This document shows positions 1-14,399 of a stretch of 64,000 bases of DNA, piece after piece (the stretch's first letter is position 1; each line of letters starts with the position of its first letter). The notes under the pieces were generated by a model. The model worked only from the letters and a program-made list of their open reading frames with translations, was not told where the DNA came from and did not search any database. Source of the DNA: Syngnathus acus (lineage: Eukaryota > Chordata > Actinopteri > Syngnathiformes > Syngnathidae); NCBI RefSeq assembly GCF_901709675.1, contig NC_051088.1, positions 3,419,164 through 3,483,163 on the forward strand, in the 5' to 3' direction. A program made the position numbers and the translations under genes.

Positions 1-1490
1 AAGTACGGATATTCAATGTGTTTACTGTAATTACTCTAAACATTAAAACAAACAGAAAACAGTTTCAAAATCTGAATTGTGTCACTCAATCCACAGTGTC
101 ATCCAGCCAAGGACTCAAATTTGCAACCTAACCCTGCACAGTGTGGAATTATAGTGTACTCAGCAAACCACTCTGTAATCCCACATCTCCCGGCCCCCTG
201 ATGTCAACATGGAACATACTTCCCACGAGTTCAGTAATCAACCCAAAGGGTATACTAGGGCGGATTGCACCTTGAGGGACACAAATAATAACTCTTGTAC
301 ATTTCTGATTGTGTAGAGGGCTGAAAAACCTGCAATTTTCAAGTCAATGGGGCAAAACAGAGGTACTACCTGTCTCTTTTTTAGAAAATAAATTATAGCG
401 TGCTGAAACCCTTTAGAATGCAAAGGAGAAACAGAAGGAAAAACATGCAGCAAAACGTATGGACAATGGTAAAATGGAGACGTGGCATAGCCGCAGGGCC
501 ACTCGGCAGAGTTAGACCTCAAGCATTCCAGCAAAGCCCAGAAGCCTCTAATTTGACCAAAAACAACCATTCTGTTATAATTATCTGCTACTACATGGGA
601 GTGAAACAAATTTCCACAACGAAGAGCAACTTATGAAGATTTTTTTTTTTTTTTATTCCAACACAAGCTTTGCATGCATGCATTTGTTTGTTGGCTACAT
701 GTTAGCTCATAGCAGCTGCTAGCGAGTCTGTCCGACATGCTCCCAGTGTGGTGGGCAACCACACATGTCTTGTCTCACACATGTACCAAGTGCGCATATG
801 AATTTTTGCTGGTTATGACTTTCAGTTTGACTTTTACATGCACTGTTTAAGGTGACTTGTTTTTTTTGGGACAGCTTACTTGGCTCTCTGAAGTTACTTA
901 AAATATTTTGAGGGAACCAACACCAATACAGGTCAAATACAGTATTCTGCAGAAAGAATTCAGACGTAAAGGTTGATCCGTGCGAGGAAAGATGTCAGAC
1001 ATGCTGGCGTCTTTTTTAACTACTGCTGAACTGTCTGCTTTCAGCCCAATGAATGACAAACTGCGACTGCTCTGCTGTGAGTTAAACCCTTTAGAGAACA
1101 CACATTCACAGTGGAAGTGGGGCACACACAAATAGTGAGGAAAGAATGTCCTTCACCTTATTCACACCCTTCCCCCCCAACCGGACACCCCTTCCTCCTT
1201 TCATGCTTTTTCATAGACTTAGTAGCAAGAAATAGGCATGCGTAAAAAGGAAATTGATCCTCATACCTAAATAACCCATCATGTCCTGTTAATTCAACAA
1301 GGATGTGGAGAATGTCGGGCCATTAATTGTTTTTCTTTTTTGTTGTTGTTTTGCCGGAGACTGTGTGGTATTACGGCTGAGAAAGTGAAGCGGAGGAGGA
1401 GAGCACGGAGGTGCTTGTCTCAACTGGGTGACCCAGGAAGGGATTTCTTTACACATACCTACATATTTAATGTGTTGGCCCACTGCTTGT
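1..1490. other. non-coding stretch, nothing recognised
   Basis: Only short unconvincing frames. No splice-bounded coding exon, RNA gene or transposon end was recognised here. A poly(T) run lies near 640. Confidence 0.5.
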
Positions 1491-1493
1491 CCA

Positions 1494-1607
1494 CACTTGT
1501 GATGTGTTCCCACTATGTATGGCTCAACAACACCATAAAACTTTCCAACACACTTGTGATGTGTTCCCACTACGTATGGCTCAACAACACTATCAAACTT
1601 TCCAACG
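1494..1607. repeat. 57-bp direct tandem duplication
   Basis: Two near-identical units containing CACTTGTGATGTGTTCCCAC, then GTATGGCTCAACAACAC, offset by 57 bases (1501 and 1558). A few substitutions separate the units. Confidence 0.85.
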
Positions 1608-2174
1608 CTCGACAAGCATCTACCCTCAACTGACAGAAAAAACACTAAAATCCATGTTTTGGCAGTGATTAGAACTAAAACATAGGCTACTTGACACCAT
1701 AGTTTTTTTTGTGATTTTTATACAGTTGTAAATCTTTTTGCAACCTAATCATTTATTCAAGATCAATTTGCTGTATCCGACAATAAAGGCCCAGTTAATA
1801 CTTTTAATTACAGCATCAAACCACAGGGACACACACCCAACTCTCTGTTACCCGCAGCATTTATTTTTGCTAAACACACACTGCTAATTCAAACATAGCA
1901 GCCAGCTGTTAATGGCTCCAACCACTTATGGACAGTCAAAGTTCAAAGTCCCAGGAAGCAGGAGTGTGTCGAGCACTGTGCTCGCATGCACAGACGAGCA
2001 AAAAACCCTGCTTGAGGGCAATGCAAACAAACAAATGCATATAAGTTAGTGTGGATGATGTGCACACACCACCGGGGTTGGCTCATCGAGTTCCAACAGA
2101 GAAATGGACAGTTGTAGTTCAACACACACGTGCGTGCATGAAGAGATGCCAGGATTTACCCGCCACTGTGCAGC

Positions 2175-2176
<2 letters not shown>

Positions 2177-2230
<54 letters not shown>

Positions 2231-2255
2231 TTGTGCGTGCGTGCGTGCGTGCGTG
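2177..2255. repeat. (GT)n microsatellite with (GTGC)n end
   Basis: About 25 uninterrupted GT dinucleotides followed by TGCG-rich tetranucleotides. Confidence 0.95.
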
Positions 2256-5205
2256 TCATAAGTGAAGCAGAGCTATATTATCGGGCATTATAGTGAGGCT
2301 TTACCAAAATGCCATCTGTCACTGATACATGAACACATGCACGCACAAAATGCTTGACAAAAAAATTAGGTCACCCAGTGATCTGGAATGTGTATGTGTT
2401 GTCCGGTCCTCATCCCAAAGATAGAATTAGGGATCAAGGAAAACTGCATCCAAAAAGGCTGGTCACAAAAGAACAAAAAAACACGCAGCGTATCAAGCTG
2501 CAATTTCGATTTTGGTTGAGTTAAATAATTTGGCTGCTGTTGGTAGAAGTACTTCTCGTCAAACCATTAAGGAGGAGGGAAAAAATTTAAAAAATAGAAC
2601 ACAAACGCTTTTAACTGACAATTTGGCTTAGACCTTTTTAAGTATACTGGCCTTTGAATGTATATTTTCATGTACAAGCGTGCACTTCGAAGAAAATGAT
2701 GGTTATAACAATGCGAAAACTGAATGTTAACTGCCTTTGCGCTTAACTAAGTCGAAAGCCAAATATGCCAACTGAGAAGGAACTGGACAAGAGCTGACTA
2801 TTGGTACACAGGGCTGTTCTGTAGTCATTAAAAAAAGGAAATCCAAATATTACCTTCCACATGCAGCTGACACCATGTGGAGTAGTGCTCAAGTTAACTG
2901 GGTCCCAATCAAAAGGTCAACTATTGCCTGAGGGAGGGAAGGCGATCCGTTGGCTGAAAGGTCACTACCTGAATGTGAAATTCATTCTGACTCTAAAAAA
3001 TCAGAGCTATCTGATGCACTTTATGCTTGAATTGTTTTCAATTTGTCATCTTTAATTCAAATTCCTTCCTATTTTGTTCTCATCCACATAGCAGACGTTT
3101 ATTTTTTACCGCACTCCTAAACAAGAACTTGTTCCTGCTTCCATGTCTAAGAATCATGGGAAATGTAGTCCTGCTAGCCTAATGCTGCTACCAAACCGGA
3201 CACAAAGTGTTTTTTGGGCTGTGTGTTCTTACTATTATAATGCGAGATAATATCATTACGGTATGTGGCACCGGAAGGTAAACGTAAATTTATATTCTTT
3301 TCTATTTACTTTCAAATTCATGTAAATTCATTGATGTCCGCATCTAATCGCTACAATCCTCAATGAAGTCTCCACTAGGTGGAAGTGCGCTTAGTGTTCA
3401 AGATCATGCCAGTTTAGCAGTTTATAATCTTGACTAGGCTAAACTAAGTGGTACCTTAACTGTCTTTATGTGTGAGTGAGGGTTAGGCCACCTGCCTGCA
3501 CAGCAACCCCCCCCCCCACACACACACACACACGAGAACTTGACATCCAAACACAGAAAGTGGAGTGTGCTCTAACCTTTTCCCCAAGAGAACAATTGGA
3601 AGCACTCTAGGTTAATAGGACAAAAAAAAATCTGCACACAGTATAAGACACGCACGCGCGCACACGCGCGCACACACACACGCACACACACACACACAAG
3701 CGCACACACTCCTCCAATATGCGCATCTAACCTCAGGACAAAATGCATGGCTTGCATTATGTAAGGCAGATGAACAGTGAGTGATGCTTTCAGAAGGAGA
3801 AGCATCTTGCTTTCATCAGACACAATCGATGATGATGACAAAGTCAAGCCATGATCTTTCATTCATGTCATACAGAACATCCTTGGGCCTTAAGGGAAGA
3901 GTGAACAGTGATCAGCTGATTCAAGAAGATGACAATGTCTCATGGAACAACATGACATCATTTGTGGCCCTATCCAAACCATTTCCCTACAAATAATCTG
4001 TATAAGGTGTTTAAGTAGGAAGATGTTCCTCTCAACAACTTCAGCAAGTACAGTCAAACCTCTACATTACGATTTGGAACCAAAGAGTCATGGTTTGAGT
4101 CCGGGCAACTAGATTACTAGACTAGCCTGCTTCCATACCACTGCATCAACATTATAGCCTGTAATATCATCTCGAGAAATGTTCTACATTTATGCAATGA
4201 AACATTCATTTCAATTAATCAGCTTGGTTTAACTCTAGCCACAAGTGTTTTTCCCCTGCAAAATATTAAAGAAATGGTGACTATGACACTCTATACTATT
4301 TGTGGACACATTCAATATTGTTGCTAATATTCATTCCTTTGCTAGTTATTCCAGGGAAACACGCACTTTTATCAGAAGCACAACTAAAACCATCAAAAAG
4401 CCTTACACAAACACAATCCAACAAACCACATCATAGAACACTGATGTTACAGTGGTGCACTTAATAGGACCAAAAGAAGCTGCAAAACAACAAACAACAA
4501 ATGAACGCTTGAGAAGTCACTCTACCTGTCATCATCTTCAGCTGCAGCCAAAGCCTGGTGATCTCAAAGCACAGTTGAGACACTCGGTTGACAGCCATGA
4601 TTGCTGTTACCTCTTTGACCCTCTCTCCGATGCATGTACACACAAACGCACGCTCGCGTACACATACTAGAATACGCTCACACACAGCCGCATGTTGTCA
4701 GAGAACATCCCAGTGGAAGTTCCGGCATTGGCAGTCCATTTCTGCACAGCTGAGGACTGAGGCAGCTCACTGACCTGTCACCACACAGTGGTGAACACAC
4801 TCACACATGCACGCACACACTTGAATACATAGTCTCCCCATGGTAGGCGGAGCTTTAGAAGTTCCACCCCCAGTTTCACATTTCACACTGTTTCTGCACA
4901 AAGGATATCTCTAATGCTTGACAAGCTCCACACAAGTCTGTAACTGCTTCTGTCACACTCAGTGGGCACCAAGCACAGACATAAGTCGTACATACATACA
5001 CATGATGTAAAAAAAAAAAAAAAAAAGACAGCAGGGGGAACCATTATGTGCCAAAATTACGTGGTAAGAAAACTCATTTGAAAACTAAAGGGGGGCGGAA
5101 CTTAAGACATCAATTAATTAAAGTGATTATCATTGCTTGAATTATGTAACAATGCTCAAAATAACTTTCTTTGAACCAATTTATATGATCCTTCAGGAAA
5201 TATAT
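2256..5205. other. non-coding, with short CA-type tracts
   Basis: Contains CA/CG dinucleotide tracts at about 3507-3532 and 3648-3708 and a poly(A) run near 5010. Apart from the weak candidate at 4550-4620, no gene was recognised. Confidence 0.5.
4550..4620 (-). other. weak exon candidate, unidentified
   Basis: Open frame MAVNRVSQLCFEITRLWLQL ending at a GTAGAG donor. The sequence is helix-like and amphipathic, but the 5' border has no good acceptor. Recorded because it lies on the same strand as the two candidates upstream of it. Confidence 0.15.
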
Positions 5206-5207
5206 AC

Positions 5208-5841
<634 letters not shown>

Positions 5842-5860
<19 letters not shown>

Positions 5861-6011
5861 GGCACCCTTGATCATTTTCAAGATTTTTCTTTATAAATCC
5901 TTGGTTGTTCGGATCAGCACTTTCAGTTAAGTATACCATATAGCAGACAAACACAGTGATATTTGAGAAGTGAAATGAAGTTTATAGGATTTACAGAAAG
6001 TGTGCAATCAT
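5842..6011. mobile_element. Tc1/mariner-type MITE fragment
   Basis: GCAAAAGTTTGGGCACCCTT at the left edge is a terminus common in fish Tc1-related elements. Only one clear end is seen. Confidence 0.4.
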
Positions 6012-7176
6012 TGCTTAAACAAAAGTAGGCAGGTGCACACACATATGCATCCACAGGATGTAAATGAGACGTCTGCGTGTACGTGTGCGTATGTGCATAT
6101 GTGTGTGTTGGGTGGGTAGCAGACGAGACAAAATGTATTTATTTGTTGCACTATCGACTCTTTCCGTTGCTGGTAGATGGAGAGTAAACAGGAAGACGCC
6201 AATTGAGAGGCGACTCAGGAAGAAAGAAGTGACAGTAGGATATACACTCATGGCACATTCATCACTCACTTGCTTTTTACATCTGCCAAGTGCAGAACCG
6301 GACAGAGCAGGTTAAGTTTTGCGTTCCTTGGTTTGCTGCTGTGTTTTCCCTTAATCACCTGCCAAACTGACACACAAAACATTTTGGAATGGTGTGGTGT
6401 GGTAAAGGGAGAAACCTTACAGAGGCGCTCGCTTGATATTAGTGTTGACTGTTATTTCAAAATGTCTAATGTAGGGGGGGGGAAATAATTAAAACTAAGC
6501 ACTTGAAGATCGTCAAAGCCTTTTGCACCTTACGGAACATAATAAAACCACATCAGATTAGATAACTGAAATAATGACTAACAGTGTGATAAATCTTGTG
6601 ATTTTCTTTTCGATTAAAGAGGAAGTATCCCCCCCACACACGCACACACACACACACTAGAAATGAACACATGCTGATTTGTTATGAGCAGCTGATCAAC
6701 ACGTTTTGTTTGTGCAAATCCCAAGCAATTAAAATATCCTGTTGCAATTTTAATTTAACCAGGTGACTGCATGTGTAAAAGAATTAGTTTGTACTATTTG
6801 AGATTTAAAGAATAAGGACAATTGATTTTTCTTCAACGGCATGTGTATAAGAAATGTTATTGACTTTCAAGCCATTGTGGCAAATACAAAGAGGCAAAGA
6901 AAGAGAAAGGTTTAACACATGGGCAATAAAATGTTGAACACATATCATTTAATGTTCTAAGTTCTAACCAGGGTTGTAGTACATTAAGTCCGGATTTGAC
7001 ACGTCTTTTGTTGTTATTGCCTCGGTCTTGAATCCAACTCCTTGGCATTTGATTTATTTTTAGAGTTCAACCATGTGTTTACTAATGAAAATTAACATCC
7101 CTTTTGACACTTACAGAGACACCACAAAAACAGTTGTTCTTTAAGTGACAAGCTCTGTCTTCACATTTTGCACTTA
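6012..7176. other. non-coding stretch
   Basis: A short CA tract near 6632-6657; otherwise no recognised feature. Confidence 0.45.
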
Positions 7177-7184
7177 TACTAGGG

Positions 7185-8195
7185 CAGTGGTTCTTAACCT
7201 GGGTTTGATCGAACCCTAGGGGTTCGGTGGGTCGGGCTCAAGCGTTCGGTAGAGCCTCCACTGCGGAGGGCCAAACACACCTGATTTGTCGTGTAAATTT
7301 GTGATGACTTATGTCTGAACTCTCACAAAGGCAACAGCATAAGTTACACTGATTTGCAGGTACAGTGTAGCCTCGGTTTTCGAACGTCCCGGTTCTCGAA
7401 CAAATCGGTATTCGAACAAAAAATTCGAGATTTTTTTGCTTCGGATGTCGGACGAAATTCGGTTGTCGAACCTCGCGGGATGAGCCGAGAGGACCCGCAT
7501 GCCAACTGACTCCGTTCGTTATTACGTTCTCGTTACTCTGAGGATTGCATCAACTCTAATCATGCCTCCAAAGGAAGCAAGTGGGAGCAGTAAAGCCATC
7601 CTAAAACTCAAAGACGCTCCTAAAGCAATGCGACAGTGGCCCGGCGCGCTGCGGTTGCGCGATCGGACCAAATTAAGCTCCCTGCGCACTGAGGTCCATT
7701 TAAATTTTGGAAAGTACATTAGGACTTTAAAAATATTTTCTAAATTTCAGCGACGGCTCTTTCACAATAACGCGACCAGCGCAGTGCAGTTGCTACGGTT
7801 GCGCGTTCGGCGGTGCGCTGTAGTTGCGCGATTGGACAAAAATGCGCAAATGAAAAAATGCTTAAAAAAGGCTCTTTTTTTTTTTTTTGCTTGGAACGGA
7901 TTTTTTTTTTTTTCATTATTTGTATTAGGAAAATATGATTCGGAATTCGAACGATTCACTTCTCGAACAGCCTTCTTGTGTTCGGAAACCGAGGCTCCAC
8001 TGAATGTAATTTGTCGTGAGTTCATGCACTGTTGTTCTTTGAACAAGGTAATGTTCATGCACGGCTCATTTTGTGCAGTAGTTAAAAAAACATCAACGTC
8101 TTGAATTTGAAAAAAAATTTTTTTTATTTTTCACTAAAAAGGGTGAATGCGCATATGAAACTGGTGGGGTTCAGTGCCAAGGTTAAGAACCACTG
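7185..8195. mobile_element. hAT-type non-autonomous element with nested MITE
   Basis: Terminal inverted repeats CAGTGGTTCTTAACCT and AGGTTAAGAACCACTG are flanked by the perfect 8-bp duplication TACTAGGG (7177-7184 and 8196-8203). That length is diagnostic of the hAT superfamily. A second element with CCTCGGTTTTCGAAC ends lies inside (7362-8003). Confidence 0.85.
7362..8003. mobile_element. TA-type (possibly pogo/Tigger) MITE nested in a hAT element
   Basis: Ends CAGTGTAGCCTCGG and CCGAGGCTCCACTG are inverted copies. Related copies lie at 34465-36482, 38815-38880 and 51772-52598; the last is flanked by TA on both sides. An inner open frame begins MPPKEASGSSK, reminiscent of transposase N-termini, but is not coding overall. 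Confidence 0.7.
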
Positions 8196-8571
8196 TACTA
8201 GGGAAAGAAAAGTATACCACCCGTTTTCCTCTCACCTTTTCAGTCTGGCTGCTCCATAACATGTTTTCCATGTTTTGACAGAATCAATCATTTTTAATCT
8301 AGGTGGGAATTGGATACAGTAAACACTGCCATGGAAACACGTTGCTGTTAATTCATTGGCATTGAGTTCGGCACTGTTTTGTAATCGCTTAAGTTTGCTG
8401 CTCCCCGGTGCCCGAGCTCCTCCTTGTTTCTCCCCTGAGGTCGAGCACGTTTAATAAAGCAACATTGTTTTTCAAATTGTTTTTGTTGTTTATTGGCACA
8501 CACTGAGGATTAAGCAAAGAAGAGTGGTGAACATAATGAGATTTTGTGATCGTAAAAATTGAAAATTGTCC

Positions 8572-8746
8572 CTAAGTGTGATTGTGAGTGCGGACGGTTA
8601 TTTGTCTCTGTATGCCCTGTGATTGGCTGGCAACCAGTTCAGGGTCTCCCCTGCCTACCACCCAGAGACCGCTGAGATAGGCTCCAGCACACCCACACCC
8701 CCATGAAAATAAACGGTTCAGAAAATGGATGGATGGACAGTCGGAC
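8572..8746 (+). mobile_element. 3' part of a tRNA-headed SINE
   Basis: Holds the GATTGGCTGGCAACCAGTTC core and the GATAGGCTCCAGCA segment and ends in (GGAT)n. It is diverged and 5' truncated relative to the copy at 62714-63089. Confidence 0.75.
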
Positions 8747-8749
8747 GGA

Positions 8750-11700
8750 CGGACTAAATTGGAATTCGGCATTTAAGCCTGCATTGCTCTGGCCAGCCAG
8801 CGCACTATACAGTATAGCAGCAACAGAGATGCCAGTGCACCACTAAAATGAGTCAGAAGCCGTTATCTTTAGGTTGATTTACTACATGTTGCTTCAATTC
8901 AAATTAATACCAAACTAATTAGGGTAAATGCAATAATCAGTAAGAGGGAGATATGTAATGACAACTGTCTGAAAGGCAACAGTAGTAGAGTAGCACTACT
9001 GCCGTAGTCTTCTTCTTTTCCTTTCAGCTACTAAAAATAAACGGATTGGCTCTAAATAAAGACCAAAGAAAATGGATCAGAGTAGCCGTAGCAGGCAATA
9101 AGTTCCAAAAATATACTCATCAATCGTCACGTGCGTGCACACACGCACGCTATTTATGCAAATGTCATTGCGAACCACCTTGAATAAATAAGGATATGGA
9201 ACTTTCGCCGAACCAGCTGTTCTCCTCCCTGGCTGTAAAATTATGTAAAGTAATCTGTGGCACAGAAGCAACACCTTCACAAAACAAAATTGTTCACTTT
9301 AAAGGCCACAGCAATGTCTCCCATTGAGGAGTAGCACTCAAAAGGGCCGACAGAGTTTTGAAGGGTGCCCGCACTTTGGCAATTCTTTTTCAAATTCAAT
9401 AAGCACATCCTAAATACCTTTAAAACCGGACAAGTAAAGCTTCTCAAACCACCGGGTGACGGATTATGTCAGTAATTCCAAGAAAGTAGCTCATAACTTC
9501 GCCAATATTGTTCACTTAGTCAATGCTTCTTCTATGCTTGCATGCATGCCAAGCACATTAAGGTAACAGATGAAGTAGGCGAAATAAGACAAAAGGTAAA
9601 CACACACACTTACAATGCAGCTGTTGACAGCACTGGGTGTATCTGTAGTAGCGCTCCATCTCTGGCAGTGAGATGCAGACAAAGCGCTCACCTTCATGCT
9701 CCTTCCAACCCTTCTCCTGTTTATTCTCCATCTCCACAGGTAAAGAAACAAGTACCACCAACCTTATCCTGCACTTCTCATTTTATTTGATTCATCTGGA
9801 TGTCTCTCCCTCTCCATACACAAGTACACCTGTCAACTCACATGATCACTCCTCCTTTTTCTGCCCCTCCCTTCTGCTGCTCTGCAGATAGGTATCGGTC
9901 TGACAAAGACACACACAGACACACACACACCACAGACACACAATCTGAATTGCTCGTTGCACAGCCAATGACAAGCATTCATTATTTCCATGTAATCCTG
10001 CACTCAACTCACAGAAATTGAACAATCTTTCAGGGACCACTGTCAAGCAAATGTTAAGTATTAGTATTAGCATAGCTCCACAAAGTTGGCTCTCTAACTA
10101 ATACTACTGGTACAGAATCAGCCGTCTGCGCCTTCAAAACACACATACCAGTGCCCCAAGGGGCTCACACAGTTTGCTTAGAAATGCTCAAATACAAAAT
10201 GTTCACAAAACAAGGCAAGTCCTCTGACCTTTCATGTTTTTTGAGTGAAAATGGATTAGGTGTGATAAACGTTCCGACGTAAACACAATTCTGCTTCTGT
10301 TGAAGTCATAAACTACCAAAAACAAATGTAAGTCAACGCTCACCTGTGTTGTCTATCTGTGAATACTTAAGGTTCTTTTTTTTACCTACTCCTCGACAGC
10401 AAAGACAGGCAGCCATGACAAAGTACAAACACACTTGCTCGTGCGGCTGGATTGATAATTTGCTGACCTTGTTCTTCTCTTAGTCAGTTCATTGCTCAAC
10501 CTGTGGTGGCAAGTCAGTGGAGCCACAAATCTGCACGCGGGCGTATGGAGGCATAAAGTCTGTTAGAAGTTACCCACATGCAAAAGCTAATCAGTTACTA
10601 GGGTCAAGCTGCCACGTACTACTACTGCAGTCAGTAAGAAAGTATTACATACTGTAAGAAGCCTAATTTGTAGGTGTTCATTTATGTATATTACTGTACA
10701 GTATGAACAGTACATGCTAAAGACAACACTGACCTGAGGTGGGACGATGGCCGCCACTGATATTTGATGCACATCGAGGGGGGGTGCCAAAAGACAAATG
10801 ATGAAACAGTTGACTCAACAAAGTTTGAACTTCTTGAATCAAGTCCACCAGAGACATGATCCGAGCCGACTGATGTTGTATGAATACGACTCAGCCGGCC
10901 CAATACGACCCCACCGCTTGCTGTTTGCGCATGTTTATTTTTCTTAATGTCTGGGCTGCTTTATCAGAGGAAGAGAGGGGAGGAGGTTGTCCTCTGACAT
11001 CCCCCTCTCCTTTCAACTTAATGTGCTGAATGAATTTGCAAAGCAAGCTTGAGTGTCCACTTATTTACAACACGCCCTTCTGGGTTTGACTCAAAATTAA
11101 CTGGCGCCTTCAAAAAAAGGCAAATTACCGCCTAGTTCCACTCGATTCCTGTGTGTATGTTTACTGACACTACTTGTGTTCGCCAAGGTAATAAAACATA
11201 CTAACTCTATCATGGAAGTATTAATAATGTGATTATCATTAGAATTATCATTACTATAATTTATTTTGTTAAATCAAAAGCGTATGACTTCTTATATTGT
11301 CTTTTACAAACATGAGCGCATGTCTGAGCAATAGATTGACTTCAGATGCTCATAATTGAGCAACCAAGTGAAGCACAAAACACTCCACGATGAGAAAGGA
11401 AGAAGAGTGGCCAGCATGTCAGTCAGTGTAGGAGGTTTAACGCTTAAATCTTAATTTTTAAGCAGCTTCATAACAGCAGCAATTTAGTTTGAGAAATAGA
11501 CTTTACTGAACCAACAATTCAACATTCAGATTCCACTCACTGATTTCTGCCTTTAAAAATTCTCAGCAGGTATGTTTTGTTTTGCTGCTACTATCCGCTT
11601 TCCCAGTCTACTGACCAATCAGTGGAAAGGCCTTGTATAATCGTCAATGAATAGCATTGTTTTTATGAAAGGAAATCATTAAAGGTGGCATGTTTGAGGA

Positions 11701-12096
11701 GTCGAGCACCTCGTTGTTCCTCAACTGTCAGAAGTGGTTGGCAAGACATTTGTTCCCATGTTTTTCACCCAGTGAGATGCAAATACACGCAAAAGCAAAC
11801 TGAATAAGCGACGCTAGCTTAATTATGTATATTTACAGTATACACATATGTAAGTGAAGTGTAAAAGTCAATTCATTGCGTAGTTTGGTTTCATATCACC
11901 GGTGTCGGGCAGAGTCCTGACATCTACCAAACCATCACTTTTCAAGACAAAAAAGCCGCATGATTCTTGAGCCTTTAAGACTGATTGGTTTGTCGAACAC
12001 AGCAAGCCATCTTCAATATTTGGTTAATAATTTGTAAAAATAACAGACCGACGTGTGAACTGACCAATTGTACAAATTTGTGAAAAACAAAATAAC
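8750..12096. other. non-coding, no gene recognised
   Basis: Apart from the candidate exon at 9614-9716 and short CA tracts (about 9907-9943), I see no supported feature. A 41-codon frame at 10734-10857 (minus, MSLVDLIQEV, GTCAGT donor) was noted but is unsupported. Confidence 0.4.
9614..9716 (-). other. candidate internal exon, unidentified
   Basis: Open frame between a CAG acceptor and a consensus GTAAGT donor, encoding EKGWKEHEGERFVCISLPEM and ending QCCQQLH. It has a protein-like composition (aromatic, charged) in a repeat-poor stretch. The acceptor's pyrimidine tract is interrupted. I cannot assign a family. Confidence 0.25.
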
Positions 12097-12290
<194 letters not shown>

Positions 12291-12652
12291 GTTGAGGTCT
12301 TTGAACCTTCATTTGTATTTATTCATTCTAGTCTCTTTTTTGCAACAGCTGATGACAATGTGACAGTCTGACCCCAGTAGCCACTTCCCTCTGAGAAGAT
12401 CCTGTTTCGTAATGTTGGTCAATTGTCAGAAGTTGTCTTGGTCTTGTGAGGTCAAAATGCAAACAGCATGATGAAGACGAGATTTTAATGCCAACTGTAA
12501 CTGCACCAGGTATGTATCAAACGCATGCTGTGAATTTGGTTGTTCAGCACCTTGTTTGTGAACTGCCAGTTTTGCAAAAAAATACTGAAGCACTGAAAGA
12601 GTCTAAAAAGTCCATTCAAAAGTTTAAAGAAAGTCAAATTAAACTTACCTGC

Positions 12653-12653
12653 A

Positions 12654-12709
<56 letters not shown>

Positions 12710-12715
12710 AACGAA
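12653..12715. repeat. (GAAA)n microsatellite
   Basis: About 14 perfect AAAG tetranucleotides, followed by a degraded A/G-rich purine tract to about 12845. Confidence 0.95.
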
Positions 12716-12969
12716 AGAACGAAAACAAGAATGAAACAAAAAAGAAAGCATCAAAAAAGAAAGAAACAAAGACACAAAGAAAGAGAAATAAAATAAGACA
12801 GTAAGCAGGAAAGAAATAAAAGCAAAAGAAAGAACAAAAGAAAACTTGTTTTGAGGATTGTGCGTCTGCCCACCCATCAATTATTACAACATTCTTTATT
12901 TACCAGCCTATTTCCTAAAATTTGCCCAAGCCACCCTTTCAGCACTTCCACTGAACAGCTGAAACAATA

Positions 12970-13159
12970 GGGTGACTAGACGTCCTCTTTTTTTCGGACA
13001 TATCTTACTTTTGAGCCCTAATAAAATGTCCGGGGGGAATTTTAAAATCGTTTGGGATTTTGTTGGACTGCCTCAAACATAATACATGTACAGTCCTTTG
13101 TCAATAGAATTGCCACTCCGTTCCATTTCACTCAGAAACCCAAATCTGGTGACCCTAAA
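12970..13159. mobile_element. small MITE with TAGGGTGAC ends
   Basis: Left TAGGGTGACTAGA and right TCTGGTGACCCTA form imperfect inverted termini about 190 bases apart. No clear target duplication. Confidence 0.45.
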
Positions 13160-13235
13160 AAAACGATGTGGCATAACTACTTGCACACCGGCTGGCCGTA
13201 GTCACCGAGCAAAAGAGAAGCATGGCAAAAGGTAC

Positions 13236-13406
13236 CGTAATTTTCGGACTATAAGTCGCGGTTTTTTTCATAGTTTGGGTGGGGGGGCGACTTATACTCA
13301 GGAGCGATTTATATACATATATATGGTTTTTTTTCACTTTTTTGGGCATTTTATGGCTGGTGCGACTTATACTCCGGTGCGACTTATAGTCCGAAAATTA
13401 CGGTAA
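13236..13406. mobile_element. TA-flanked MITE (ACTATAAGTCGC family)
   Basis: CCGTAATTTTCGGACTATAA at the left is the inverse of the right end, with TA on both sides. The middle holds inverted GCGACTTATACTC motifs. A fragment of the same family ends at 61616. Confidence 0.85.
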
Positions 13407-14018
13407 ATAGATCTTAGTACAGATTATATTTAGCTAACAGTCGCAGCAGCATTAGCTTCTGATAACCAAGACACACTTGCTTGGCTAAGTTGTAGACAGA
13501 CGGATGGGGATGCAAGGGGATTTGTGTTTGGCAGACATGTGGCACACTTGGTTTTTTTCCCCACACCCTGCCAAGCCACCACTCGTCGCCTAAGGAAGGC
13601 AGCAGCATGCCAGCAAGATTCAGTCAACTGGTCATTCGAGTGAAACCTGCGCTCACCATTGACCCGGCAGAGCATAGGGTGAGTGAGATAAGATTACTTA
13701 CATCAGACTGCCCCTAAAACAGCTTAATAGGTAAGAGGATGAATAAAATGTGATGATATTCCAGATTCGGTTGGTTTGACAAAAGCATGTCATAGATGCG
13801 ATATTGAAGGAGACACTTTTTTTCCCCACACTTTAAAAGAAATCATGTGCCTTGATAACGAATGTCAACTAATGGAATGGATCTTACCAGCCCGCAATGT
13901 AGAAAAGAAATGTGCAAGCTTAAACAAAAAAGTTAGCTGGATGTTAGAGACACCTCGTAGAAGTTATCTCATCAGACATTTGCTATGCAATGAAGCAATG
14001 AGGTTTCCTACCACTGAC

Positions 14019-14138
14019 TGTTGACAGCACCTCTGGCGTTTGCTCCAGCTCATCTTCCACAGACAGCGTTGTTCCCATCCCGGTGCTATGAAAAGGACCT
14101 AACCTAGTGGACCGTCTTCCTCATATGCGTCTCACGGC
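14019..14138 (-). other. candidate first coding exon of an unidentified gene
   Basis: Acceptor CTCTTTCAG, 60 bases with stops, then ATG giving MGTTLSVEDELEQTPEVLST and a GTCAGT donor. The MG start could be N-myristoylated. I do not recognise the protein, and no continuation exon is certain, so this may be chance. Confidence 0.25.
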
Positions 14139-14399
14139 CTGAAAGAGGCAAACCGCAGCGACAGCAGTAAACAACTTCAAGAAACGCTCAACTTCTGCTT
14201 CATTTGGGGGACAGAATCATTAACCCCCCTATGGGGTTTGTCTTTTAGGTACACCCAAAATGCTAGTGGGTCAAAGTGACTGCATTTACTTTTAACCCTA
14301 ACCCTAACACACAAATCTCAAGTCATTTCTTGTAAAACGAATGTAGGAAACAGACATTTGTCCTCTTTTTTTCTACAGATCCCTTATTAGTATTGAATT

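Noticed and set aside
7499-8104. 201-codon open frame
   Set aside because: It lies within a nested MITE and crosses its terminal repeat; only the first residues resemble a transposase start.
10734-10857. possible first exon MSLVDLIQEV with GTCAGT donor
   Set aside because: Its phase does not fit the nearby candidate exon and the sequence matches no known protein start.
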